A model generated the notes under the pieces. That model searched no databases and had not been told where the DNA came from. It worked only from the letters and a program-made list of their open reading frames with translations. Positions 5,618 to 11,116 of a stretch of 13,993 bases of DNA are shown here, piece after piece. This DNA comes from Candidatus Woesearchaeota archaeon (GTDB taxonomy: Archaea > Nanobdellota > Nanobdellia > Woesearchaeales > UBA525): NCBI GenBank assembly GCA_003694385.1, contig RFKA01000085.1, forward strand, positions 1 to 13,993. Reading direction: 5' to 3'. Numbering within the stretch: the stretch's first letter is position 1; each line of letters starts with the position of its first letter. The translations under genes were made by a program, and so were the position numbers.

Positions 5618-6534
5618 ATCTCTTTCAAGTAGTGGTCAAGCGGGTCACGCTTACGGAACTGCGCGGGGTCGAGGTAGTCAGAGCGGTGTTCTCGGCGTTT
5701 CCTGAGGTAATCAGGAATCCCTGCTTCGTCCAGCCCTGTAATCGGGTCGACGCCTTGCTTGAGCGTCTGGAGGTATCTCGCCACGTGGCTCGCTTGGGCC
5801 GAGTCGAGGTCAAGCAGGTCCTTAACCGCAATATCGTGCCCCTGGCTTGCATAATCAAGAAGCTCTTCCAGTTTTCCTCTATCCCTGAACTCTCCAACGG
5901 GGGATAGGTCATAGTGCAAGAGCGGCAGGCTTGAGAGCCTCCTTGCTGCCGCAGAGAAATGCCCTCGCTCGAGCGTCTTTAACCAGAGCTCTCTCGTGAA
6001 CCCTTCTTTGTGCTCGTCCAGAAACGCGCGGAGCTGCTCCTCAGTGAACCCGATGTAATGGCTGCTCAGCCATTTCCTGTCCTCCTCTTTGATGTGCCCC
6101 TCGTAGCGCAGCCACGCCGCGGCACGCTGCTCAACATCAGCGATGAGCGCGGCCCCATATGCGTCGCGAACGCTCTTGTCGCGGAGCAGCATCCGCCTGT
6201 TCTCTTCATCAACTGCCGTGAACCCGTCGCTGCTCTTCGGGTACTCAAACTGCTCTGCCAGCTCCTTGAGCTTCGCATCGCCCGCATCGAACATACGCCA
6301 GGCCTCGTGCCTCATCGTCTGTAAGAAGCGCTCGAGGAAATCAATCTTGACGTACGTCTCAAGGATGTGTGGCGGGACGGGCTTGCCCCTGTGCGTAGCG
6401 TGAGGGAGAATCTCGTGCAAACGATTCCTTATGTGTTCGGGCAACTCATCCTCAAAGAGGTAGTACCCGCGAAGGCCCTCTTCAGCAGCGGCTTCCTCCT
6501 GTACTGCGGCTTCCTCCCGTACTCGTTCATCCAT
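5614..6534 (-). CDS. Hypothetical protein (306 aa), mostly helical
   Basis: I do not recognise a family. The first 20 residues are Glu/Ala-rich (VREEAAVQEEAAAEEG) and probably disordered. The rest looks soluble and helical, with many Arg, Glu, Leu and aromatic residues. Examples are YVKIDFLERFLQTMRHEAWR (about 61-80), a central part with IGFTEEQLRAFLDEHKEGFT (161-180), and a basic C-terminus (DYLRKRREHRSDYLDPAQFR, about 275-294). No Cys pairs, nucleotide-binding loop or membrane helix are visible. A TATA box 24-31 bp before the ATG at 6534 implies a leaderless mRNA and supports this start. It is transcribed divergently from the eS19 operon. Its function is unknown, but codon use and length leave little doubt that it is coding. 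Confidence 0.8.
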   Translation of the reverse strand: MDERVREEAAVQEEAAAEEGLRGYYLFEDELPEHIRNRLHEILPHATHRGKPVPPHILETYVKIDFLERFLQTMRHEAWRMFDAGDAKLKELAEQFEYPKSSDGFTAVDEENRRMLLRDKSVRDAYGAALIADVEQRAAAWLRYEGHIKEEDRKWLSSHYIGFTEEQLRAFLDEHKEGFTRELWLKTLERGHFSAAARRLSSLPLLHYDLSPVGEFRDRGKLEELLDYASQGHDIAVKDLLDLDSAQASHVARYLQTLKQGVDPITGLDEAGIPDYLRKRREHRSDYLDPAQFRKRDPLDHYLKEI

Positions 6535-6557
6535 ACAATAGCCCTACGCATCCATCC

Positions 6558-6565
6558 CTTTTATA
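6558..6565 (-). promoter_or_regulatory. TATA box for the 306-aa gene
   Basis: TATAAAAG on the minus strand, 24-31 bp upstream of the ATG at 6534, giving a leaderless transcript. Confidence 0.65.
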
Positions 6566-6608
6566 CCTTCCTCTCTTCCTTTGGTTCTTGGATTAGGAAT
6601 GAGGCCTT

Positions 6609-6626
6609 TTATAGACTTTATAGACT
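6609..6626. repeat. Tandem 9-bp repeat between divergent promoters
   Basis: TTATAGACT occurs twice in immediate tandem (6609-6617 and 6618-6626) and is followed by TATGA. It lies 16-33 bp upstream of the eS19 TATA box. It could be a regulator site, or it could be extra TATA-like elements. Confidence 0.45.
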
Positions 6627-6641
6627 TATGAACAGATACTC

Positions 6642-6649
6642 TTATAAAG
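6642..6649 (+). promoter_or_regulatory. TATA box for the eS19-eL39-eL31 operon
   Basis: TTATAAAG. A start site about 26 bp downstream (near 6672) leaves an unusually long leader of about 75 nt before the ATG at 6749. Confidence 0.6.
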
Positions 6650-6748
6650 AGGTTGTTGCTCCTCTCGTCCACTCTTACCGGCGGCAAGGTCGCCACGTGT
6701 GCCGAGAGGCGCGAAACAGAGCACATCGCAAAAAGCGAGAAGAAGCAA

Positions 6749-7519
6749 ATGGCAATGTATGATGTTGACCAACAAGCGCTCGTCACGGCTCTCGCAGCCG
6801 AACTAAAGAGGCAGCACGTCGTCGTCCCACCAGAATGGGCTGCGTTCGCCAAGACGGGTGCGCACAGAGAGCGACCACCCGCGGACGAGGACTGGTGGTA
6901 CACGCGTGCCGCGAGCGTGCTCCGCACCGTCTATCTGCTCGGCCCCATCGGCACGCAGAAGCTCCGCACACGCTACGGTGGGCGGAAGAATAGGGGTGTT
7001 GCGCCCGACCGCTTCTACTGTGCGGGTGGCAACCACCTCCGGAAGATACTCCAGCAGCTCGAAGCCGCGAAGCTCGTTAAGCAGGAAAAGAAAGGTGCGC
7101 ACAAAGGCCGTGTTATAACGCCCCTCGGAAGGAAGCTCATACACGCCATTGCAGGCGTCGTTTCAGCAGAGCAGAAAGCCGCGGCAAAGCCAGCCAAAGC
7201 CCAGAAAACAAAGCCTGCGGTGAAGACTGCAGCGAAGACTGTAGCAGAATCTGCAGCAGAATCTGCTGCAGAACCTGAAGCAAAGGCTGCGGCAAAGACT
7301 GCTCCGAAAACGGAAGCTCCAGAAGAACCTGCTATGACCGAAGCTCAGCCAGCGAAGAAACCGGCGAGAGAAGAGCAGGAGCCCGGGCCGCAAGATGAGC
7401 AAGAGCCAAAGGAGCAGGAACCTGAGCCTGCCGAGGCTACAGAACAGGATCCTGAAGCATCAACCGCTGCTGCACCGAGTGGTGGCGCCGAAGAGAAAAA
7501 ACTCGAGGAGGGTTCGTAA
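6749..7519 (+). CDS. rps19e: Ribosomal protein eS19 with long low-complexity C-terminal tail
   Basis: A 256-aa protein. Residues 1-142 are eS19, a protein of the 30S head found in archaea and eukaryotes. Visible hallmarks are MYDVDQQALVTALAAELK, PPEWAAFAKTG, the DEDWWYTRAASVLRTVYLLG block (47-66), LRTRYGGRKNRGVAPDRFY (72-90) and the winged-helix end, LRKILQQLEAAKLV. Archaeal eS19 is usually about 150 aa. Here about 114 further residues follow: first Ala/Lys (143-165), then Ala/Glu with two AESA units, then Pro/Glu/Gln-rich, ending KKLEEGS. The tail is probably disordered. The ATG at 6749 matches the family N-terminus; an in-frame upstream frame back to 6653 has no support. It is the first gene of the operon, and its stop overlaps the eL39 start by one base. 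Confidence 0.93.
   Translation: MAMYDVDQQALVTALAAELKRQHVVVPPEWAAFAKTGAHRERPPADEDWWYTRAASVLRTVYLLGPIGTQKLRTRYGGRKNRGVAPDRFYCAGGNHLRKILQQLEAAKLVKQEKKGAHKGRVITPLGRKLIHAIAGVVSAEQKAAAKPAKAQKTKPAVKTAAKTVAESAAESAAEPEAKAAAKTAPKTEAPEEPAMTEAQPAKKPAREEQEPGPQDEQEPKEQEPEPAEATEQDPEASTAAAPSGGAEEKKLEEGS
7243..7266 (+). repeat. Tandem 12-bp repeat inside the eS19 tail
   Basis: AGCAGAATCTGC occurs twice in tandem and encodes successive Ala-Glu-Ser-Ala units. It suggests that the tail grew at least partly by slippage or local duplication. Confidence 0.6.
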
Positions 7520-7692
7520 TGGCGCGCTATATTCACTTCGCGAAGAAGCAGCGCCTGGCAAAGAAAGGGCGTCAGCGACGCTGGGCGCCATTCTGGACTG
7601 TTCCGAAGATTTACGGCTCGGGGAGGCGCGTCCACCCCGGAAGGCACACGGTTGTGAAGCGCACATGGCGCCGCGGCAAGACGAAGGTGTAA
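7519..7692 (+). CDS. rpl39e: Ribosomal protein eL39
   Basis: A 57-aa, highly basic protein starting MARYIHFAKKQRLAKKGRQR and ending in HTVVKRTWRRGKTKV. The QRRWAPFWTVPKIYG segment and the final W-R-R-x-K-x-K-V match eL39. In archaea and eukaryotes eL39 lines the exit end of the 50S peptide tunnel, replacing part of bacterial uL23. The length is slightly above the usual 50-51 aa. A strong Shine-Dalgarno, GAGGAGGG (7505-7512), precedes the ATG. The start shares one base with the eS19 stop (TAATG), and eL31 begins one base after its stop, so the three are translated from one mRNA. In many archaea a PDCD5-like gene sits between eS19 and eL39; it is absent here. Confidence 0.95.
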   Translation: MARYIHFAKKQRLAKKGRQRRWAPFWTVPKIYGSGRRVHPGRHTVVKRTWRRGKTKV

Positions 7693-7693
7693 G

Positions 7694-8215
7694 ATGGAAC
7701 GCACGTACACGATTCCACTCAGGCGCGGCTTCCGCAACGCCGCACGCTACAAGAAGACGAACCGCGCAGTTGCGACGCTTATCGCATTCATTGAGCGCCA
7801 CATGAAGAGCGACGATGTGCGCGTCGGCCAACACCTCAATAGTTTCCTCTGGAAGAACGGCGCGCGCAATCCGCCGCCCCGTGTCACCGTTACCGCAGTC
7901 AAGGATGACGACGGCGTCGTCCGCGTCGAGCTCGAGGGTAAAAAATACAAGGAGAGCGTCAAGCCGAAACCGAAAGAAGAATCGGGAACGCTCAAGGATA
8001 AGATTGCACAAACGCTTGGCGGCAAGAAGGGCGCAGATGAGTCAGAAGCTGAGAAACAGGGAACTGAGAAACCAGCTGAGAAGAAAGCGGTGAGTCCAAA
8101 GAAGCCTCAGCAAGCGTCTGCGGCACAACCCTCTCCGCAAGCTGCAAAACCCGCCACGAAATCTCCAACGGGGACTGCCACGAAGCCGCCCGTTCCCGCA
8201 AAGGAAGAGAAGTAG
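7694..8215 (+). CDS. rpl31e: Ribosomal protein eL31 with low-complexity C-terminal tail
   Basis: A 173-aa protein. Residues 1-85 are eL31: MERTYTIPLRRGFRNAARYK, then KTNRAVATLIAFIERHMKSD, VRVGQHLNSFLWKNGARNPP and PRVTVTAVKDDDGVVRVEL are all typical. eL31 sits at the rim of the peptide exit tunnel on the 50S subunit, close to eL39. Archaeal eL31 is usually about 80-95 aa, so residues about 86-173 are extra. They are Lys/Glu/Pro/Ala/Gln-rich (EKPAEKKAVSPKKPQQASAA and similar) and probably disordered. The start is one base after the eL39 stop, with GGTG just upstream. The stop at 8215 directly abuts the stop of the convergent HPF-like gene. Confidence 0.94.
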   Translation: MERTYTIPLRRGFRNAARYKKTNRAVATLIAFIERHMKSDDVRVGQHLNSFLWKNGARNPPPRVTVTAVKDDDGVVRVELEGKKYKESVKPKPKEESGTLKDKIAQTLGGKKGADESEAEKQGTEKPAEKKAVSPKKPQQASAAQPSPQAAKPATKSPTGTATKPPVPAKEEK

Positions 8216-8512
8216 TCACGGCAATTGCGCAGTGAGCTTCTTGAGTGCGCTGTCGAGGCACACGAAGAGATTCCTATCGGTCGCGCTCGCGGCGAAGCTC
8301 CCTTCTCCGACACTGATGTGCGCGTCGATTTCGAAGAGCGAGCTGGCTCCTTTCTCGTGGCTGCGCAGCGAGACCTCTAAGGTCTTGATCTCTTTGCCGT
8401 GATCGGTGAGCTGGCGGGCATAGCGCCCAACGAGCTTCTTCACGACGATGAGCTCTGCGTAATCCCTCTCTTTAAAGCCCTTCAGGACAATATTGCCCCC
8501 CAACTCTATCAT
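8216..8512 (-). CDS. HPF/RaiA-like ribosome hibernation factor
   Basis: A 98-aa protein beginning MIELGGNIVLKGFKERDYAE. The layout matches the HPF/RaiA (YfiA) fold: a first strand, a helix (LIVVKKLVGRYARQL, 21-35), strand 2 (IKTLEVSLRSHEKG), strand 3 (SLFEIDAHISVGEG), strand 4 (SFAASATDRNLF) and a final helix with D87-S-A-L-K-K-L. The strand-turn-D-x-N-L-F-x-x-L-D-x-A-L-K-K-L ending is the most diagnostic part. These proteins bind in the 30S decoding channel and silence or dimerise ribosomes when growth stops. I chose the ATG at 8512 because AGAGGTGG (8517-8524) is correctly spaced before it. The longer frame to 8548 begins with His- and Gly-rich residues not seen in the family. Confidence 0.8.
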   Translation of the reverse strand: MIELGGNIVLKGFKERDYAELIVVKKLVGRYARQLTDHGKEIKTLEVSLRSHEKGASSLFEIDAHISVGEGSFAASATDRNLFVCLDSALKKLTAQLP

Positions 8513-8548
8513 AGGGCCACCTCTATGGTGGTGTAGAATACCTACCAA

Positions 8549-8557
8549 TATATAAAA
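8549..8557 (-). promoter_or_regulatory. TATA box for the HPF/RaiA-like gene
   Basis: TTTTATATA on the minus strand, 37-45 bp upstream of the ATG at 8512. The predicted leader of about 12 nt carries AGAGGTGG. Confidence 0.6.
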
Positions 8558-8631
8558 TCGACGAGCAAGAAAGAGTAAATAATGTTTTCTTTATAGAAAT
8601 TTTTTGTTTCTTTCTCCCCCCTACAGGTAGC

Positions 8632-8639
8632 TTTATAAG
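8632..8639 (+). promoter_or_regulatory. TATA box for eL15
   Basis: TTTATAAG. The start site should be near 8664, leaving a leader of about 60 nt that ends in GGAGG (8714-8718). The ATCTCG/CGAGAT inverted repeat (8650-8655 and 8667-8672) spans the predicted start site and is flanked by two GTGGGCT copies (8642-8648, 8673-8679). Confidence 0.55.
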
Positions 8640-8726
8640 GAGTGGGCTGATCTCGCGCACCACACCCGAGATGTGGGCTTTGCTCGCCTGAATCGGGGGC
8701 GGAACAAAACAACGGAGGCAAAAACA

Positions 8727-9275
8727 ATGGGTTATCTCAAATACGTGAGGGCGCTCTGGAAGAAACCGAGTGAGCACCCGCACCAACGCGAATTACTGCT
8801 GCAGCTACGCCGGGAACCAGTCACTGTGCGACTCCAGCGGCCAACGCGCATCGATAGGGCTCGTAGCCTCGGCTACAAGCCAAAGAAAGGCGTCCTCATT
8901 GTGCGTCAGCGGCTCACAAGAGGGGGGCGTATGCGCCCCGACATTAAAGGTGGCCGCCGCACAGCGCACAGCACGCAACGCAAGACGCTCAAGAAGAACT
9001 ACCAACAGGTAGCGGAAGAACGCGTTGCAGTTAAGCATAAGAACTGTGAAGTCCTTGGCAGCTACCACCTTCTGAGCGATGGCAAGTACGCCTGGTACGA
9101 GGTCATCCTCATTGACCGCGAGAGCCCCGACGTGAAAGCGGACCACCGCCTCAAGGGCGTGGCGCGACAACGCGGCCGTGCGCAACGAGGACTCACGAGT
9201 GCTGGACGGAAAGCACGAGGCCTCCGCAGCAAAGGCAAGGGCGCGGAGAAAGTTCGCACGAAAGATTTAAAGTAA
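8727..9275 (+). CDS. rpl15e: Ribosomal protein eL15
   Basis: A 182-aa, very basic protein starting MGYLKYVRALWKKPSEHPHQ. It matches eL15, a large-subunit protein of archaea and eukaryotes that lies deep in 23S rRNA. The RARSLGYKPKKGVLIVRQRL block (44-63), RRTAHSTQRK, the VLGSYHLLSDGKYAWYEVIL segment (about 108-127) and the RGLTSAGRKARGLRSKGKGA C-terminus (about 153-172) are all family hallmarks. The length is slightly under the usual ~194 aa. The ATG at 8727 is preceded by GGAGG at 8 nt, so the in-frame upstream extension to 8673 is unlikely to be translated. It is divergent from the HPF-like gene. The promoter of the next small gene overlaps its last codons. Confidence 0.95.
   Translation: MGYLKYVRALWKKPSEHPHQRELLLQLRREPVTVRLQRPTRIDRARSLGYKPKKGVLIVRQRLTRGGRMRPDIKGGRRTAHSTQRKTLKKNYQQVAEERVAVKHKNCEVLGSYHLLSDGKYAWYEVILIDRESPDVKADHRLKGVARQRGRAQRGLTSAGRKARGLRSKGKGAEKVRTKDLK
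9266..9272 (+). promoter_or_regulatory. TATA-like element for the 52-aa zinc-finger gene
   Basis: TTTAAAG lies 25-31 bp before the ATG at 9297, which indicates a leaderless mRNA. It overlaps the final codons (Leu-Lys) of eL15. Confidence 0.5.
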
Positions 9276-9296
9276 AACCTCTTTTTCCCATTCTCT

Positions 9297-9455
9297 ATGA
9301 CACTGGACAAGATTATGTACTGCCCGGAAGGCCACGCTGTGCCGTATGAACGCTGGAACTATGCGCGAGATTTCTCCGATGACGTTGATGCGATGAGCCT
9401 CCAGCCCACCTTCGAGAGCGGCCTCTACTGTAGTGGTTGTGAGCGTATGGGCTGA
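9297..9455 (+). CDS. 52-aa zinc-knuckle-like small protein
   Basis: This short frame encodes MTLDKIMYCPEGHAVPYERW, a middle acidic stretch, and ends GLYCSGCERMG. C9-P-x2-H13 and C45-S-G-C48 make a plausible four-ligand (Cys-His-Cys-Cys) zinc site closing a 31-residue loop. Such mini zinc-ribbon proteins are common in archaea and are often missed by annotation. What it binds cannot be told. A TATA-like element 25-31 bp upstream fits a leaderless start. The gene fills the 22-180 bp space between eL15 and the convergent DUF655 gene, leaving only 12 bp before the latter. The paired Cys motifs at both ends and the promoter position argue that it is coding. Confidence 0.7.
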   Translation: MTLDKIMYCPEGHAVPYERWNYARDFSDDVDAMSLQPTFESGLYCSGCERMG

Positions 9456-9467
9456 GCAAGCTGCGAG

Positions 9468-10022
9468 CTAACGCACGAACAAGTTATGCTTCTCCTTCCC
9501 CGCAATCTCGTTCAGAATCCGATTAACCACGACTTTCTTCGGGTCACTGAGCGTCTTCACACGCGCCTTGATGTCATCGAAACTCGTGAACTCCTTCTCT
9601 TTACGCTTTTCAAGAATCTCCCACATGTGCTTCTTCCCAACGCCCGGGAGGAGTTCAAGAGCGTGCATCCTCGTGGATAAGGGCTGCGCCTTGTTGAAGA
9701 ACGCGACGAAATCCTCCTCGCGGCTCTCCACGATGCGCTTCACCGCATGAGGCAACTCGCTCTTCGCCGTCTGCGTGAGCTTCCCCATACCGATACGCCC
9801 ATTCACGTGGTGCACCTTATCGCGCTCATCATCACCAATGTAGACCTGCTCGAACGGCTGCAAGTGCACGTCCTTCTTCGGGACGAGCTCGAGGAGCGCG
9901 AACTTCGTCAAGCCAAGCGCCTGCGCTATCGGCGTCTTGAGGTGGCTGGGGCGCTTGTCGAACGGGTAACCGTGTTGCAAGAAATCGAGTACAATAGCAT
10001 GTTCTTCTCTCTTCCGTTCCAT
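9468..10022 (-). CDS. DUF655 family protein with helix-hairpin-helix motif
   Basis: A 184-aa protein matching the archaeal DUF655 family. The N-terminal half (about 1-80) has the family start (REEHAIVLDFLQHGYPFDKR) and a beta-rich, OB-like section (FALLELVPKKDVHLQPFEQV, YIGDDERDKVHHVNGRI). The C-terminal half has LPHAVKRIVESREEDFVAFF and a helix-hairpin-helix, LELLPGVGKKHMWEILEKR (about 122-140), suggesting nucleic-acid binding. In many archaea the gene order is eL21-Rpo4-DUF655-KsgA; the first three are present here and KsgA is not downstream. It is separated from Rpo4 by 57 bp with its own TATA element, so it may be expressed both from the operon and alone. The ATG at 10022 follows a G-rich stretch. 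Confidence 0.9.
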   Translation of the reverse strand: MERKREEHAIVLDFLQHGYPFDKRPSHLKTPIAQALGLTKFALLELVPKKDVHLQPFEQVYIGDDERDKVHHVNGRIGMGKLTQTAKSELPHAVKRIVESREEDFVAFFNKAQPLSTRMHALELLPGVGKKHMWEILEKRKEKEFTSFDDIKARVKTLSDPKKVVVNRILNEIAGKEKHNLFVR

Positions 10023-10068
10023 ACGCTCGCCCCCTGGCCCATACCCAACAGTGCTAGAACAAAGGCTG

Positions 10069-10077
10069 TATATAAAG
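10069..10077 (-). promoter_or_regulatory. TATA box for the DUF655 gene
   Basis: CTTTATATA on the minus strand, 47-55 bp upstream of the ATG at 10022, within the short gap after the rpo4 stop. It is a probable internal promoter of the eL21 cluster. Confidence 0.5.
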
Positions 10078-10079
10078 TT

Positions 10080-10427
10080 TTACTTCTTCGGCAGGTATTC
10101 CTGGAGAATCTTCATAATCTTTTTCTGGTTCTCAAGCGAGACAGTGAGCGTGTAGCCCTGCAGCACCACCTTGAGTTGCTTCTCGCTGCGCGGCAGGATA
10201 TCAACGATCTTGTGGATGTGCTCGGGCTTCAGCCGCGGCAAGTTCAGGTCCTCTATCTTCTTGATGAGCTCCTTCGCCTTCGTCGGTGACAGCGAAGCAG
10301 CCTCGTTCACGTACTCCATTGTGCGGTTCGCGCGGAAGTTCAGCTCCCCGTCGCGCTTCTCAATCTTCTTGAGCGCCTCTTTCACGAGGGGGATGCACAA
10401 TGCCTTCTTCTCGAGAATCTCAACCAT
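10080..10427 (-). CDS. rpo4: DNA-directed RNA polymerase subunit Rpo4 (RpoF)
   Basis: A 115-aa protein that fits Rpo4 (RpoF), the homologue of eukaryotic RPB4. With Rpo7 it forms the stalk of archaeal RNA polymerase, which binds emerging RNA and helps promoter opening. The N-terminal LVKEALKKIEKRDGELNFRANRT part (split about 14-36) tethers to Rpo7. The C-terminal HRDC-like helical domain contains SLSPTKAKELIKKIEDLNLP and RLKPEHIHKIVDILPRSEKQ, where the I-x-D/x-I-L-P segment is the family signature. The length is normal. Its ATG directly follows the eL21 stop (TGA-ATG) with no gap, so the two are translated from one mRNA. This eL21-Rpo4 linkage is widespread in archaea and adds weight to both calls. 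Confidence 0.93.
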   Translation of the reverse strand: MVEILEKKALCIPLVKEALKKIEKRDGELNFRANRTMEYVNEAASLSPTKAKELIKKIEDLNLPRLKPEHIHKIVDILPRSEKQLKVVLQGYTLTVSLENQKKIMKILQEYLPKK

Positions 10428-10718
10428 TCATACCGCCTTGAGGTGCACGGGGTGCACGATGACCGTTTTCGTTTTGCCTAAATCCTTAATCTCGACGTCA
10501 TAGCACGAGCCGTTCTTCCGCTTCACAACACCGATTTTTCCATGGAAGCGGCGGAAATAGATGCCCTTCTGGATGCTCGGCTCTGCCTTGAGCGCGACTT
10601 TATCGCCGGGCTTGAACTCTTGCAAGTACCGCCGAAGACTGACTTTGCCGCGCAGCTGCTTCGGCTTCGTGAAGATGCCCCGTGTTTTCCGCCGCGTACC
10701 GCCAATACGAGTTACCAT
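10428..10718 (-). CDS. rpl21e: Ribosomal protein eL21
   Basis: A 96-aa basic protein starting MVTRIGGTRRKTRGIFTKPK, which matches archaeal eL21. The SLRRYLQEFKPGDKVALKAE segment (27-46) and YFRRFHGKIGVV (54-65) are the SH3-like barrel core, followed by VKRKNGSCYDVEIKDLGKTK and a beta-rich end, IVHPVHLK. It binds 23S and 5S rRNA on the 50S subunit. It is first in the eL21-Rpo4-DUF655 cluster. A TATA element at 10768-10776 and a leader of roughly 25 nt with GAGAGTG precede the ATG at 10718. In other archaea the upstream neighbour is often the pseudouridine synthase Pus10; here it is a BofA-like membrane protein. Confidence 0.95.
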   Translation of the reverse strand: MVTRIGGTRRKTRGIFTKPKQLRGKVSLRRYLQEFKPGDKVALKAEPSIQKGIYFRRFHGKIGVVKRKNGSCYDVEIKDLGKTKTVIVHPVHLKAV

Positions 10719-10767
10719 ACGTTACACTCTCAGCTTTCCTGGAACTCGTCGCGAGAAAAGGAAGCTG

Positions 10768-10776
10768 TTTATAAAG
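10768..10776 (-). promoter_or_regulatory. TATA box for the eL21-Rpo4 operon
   Basis: CTTTATAAA on the minus strand, 50-58 bp upstream of the ATG at 10718, in the 65-bp gap after the BofA-like gene. Confidence 0.6.
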
Positions 10777-10783
10777 CTTACTG

Positions 10784-11038
10784 CTAGAACGCGAGGCCGA
10801 TTGCGTGCGCAGCGACCACGAAGATGAGGCCGAACACGCCGAACACTGCCGTGATGATGACGCTCCAGAAACTGATGACGAGTGACGGGATGATGAGCTT
10901 GACCGCGTAGAGCGCGAAGAAGCCAATCAGGCTGTTCACGGCGAGCTTCACCGCCATCTTCATCCCCCAGATGAGGAACGCGATGAACGCGACGAGAATC
11001 GCGACGCTGATAACGAGGACGAGGAAACTCCAAAACAT
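10784..11038 (-). CDS. BofA-like small integral membrane protein
   Basis: An 84-aa, almost wholly hydrophobic protein. Helices can be placed at about residues 2-24, 32-50 and 54-80. The KLAVNSLIGFFALYAVKLI segment (31-49), with Asn-x-Leu-x-Gly, and the following ITAVFGVFGLIFV resemble the BofA family (N-x-x-x-G ... G-x-x-G). In Bacillus, BofA inhibits the sigma-K processing protease SpoIVFB. Archaeal homologues occur without sporulation, so their role must differ, perhaps in controlling a membrane metalloprotease; that is a guess. A TATA box 22-29 bp before the ATG at 11038 implies a leaderless transcript. It sits upstream of the eL21 cluster but has its own promoter. Confidence 0.75.
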   Translation of the reverse strand: MFWSFLVLVISVAILVAFIAFLIWGMKMAVKLAVNSLIGFFALYAVKLIIPSLVISFWSVIITAVFGVFGLIFVVAAHAIGLAF

Positions 11039-11059
11039 ACGCGTGAGAACAAAAGCCCC

Positions 11060-11067
11060 TTTATAAT
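11060..11067 (-). promoter_or_regulatory. TATA box for the BofA-like gene
   Basis: ATTATAAA on the minus strand, 22-29 bp upstream of the ATG at 11038; leaderless spacing. Confidence 0.6.
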
Positions 11068-11116
11068 CATTGCGCGACCACGCCGACTTTCCAGGTAGCT
11101 AGGCCGCAAGTGTTTT

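Noticed and set aside
7345..8011. Minus-strand frames over the eS19/eL31 tails
   Set aside because: They are Ser/Cys- or Leu-rich shadows of the repetitive Ala/Lys/Glu codons.
8513..8548. Longer start of the HPF-like protein
   Set aside because: The extra residues are His/Gly-rich and would include the Shine-Dalgarno of the better start at 8512.
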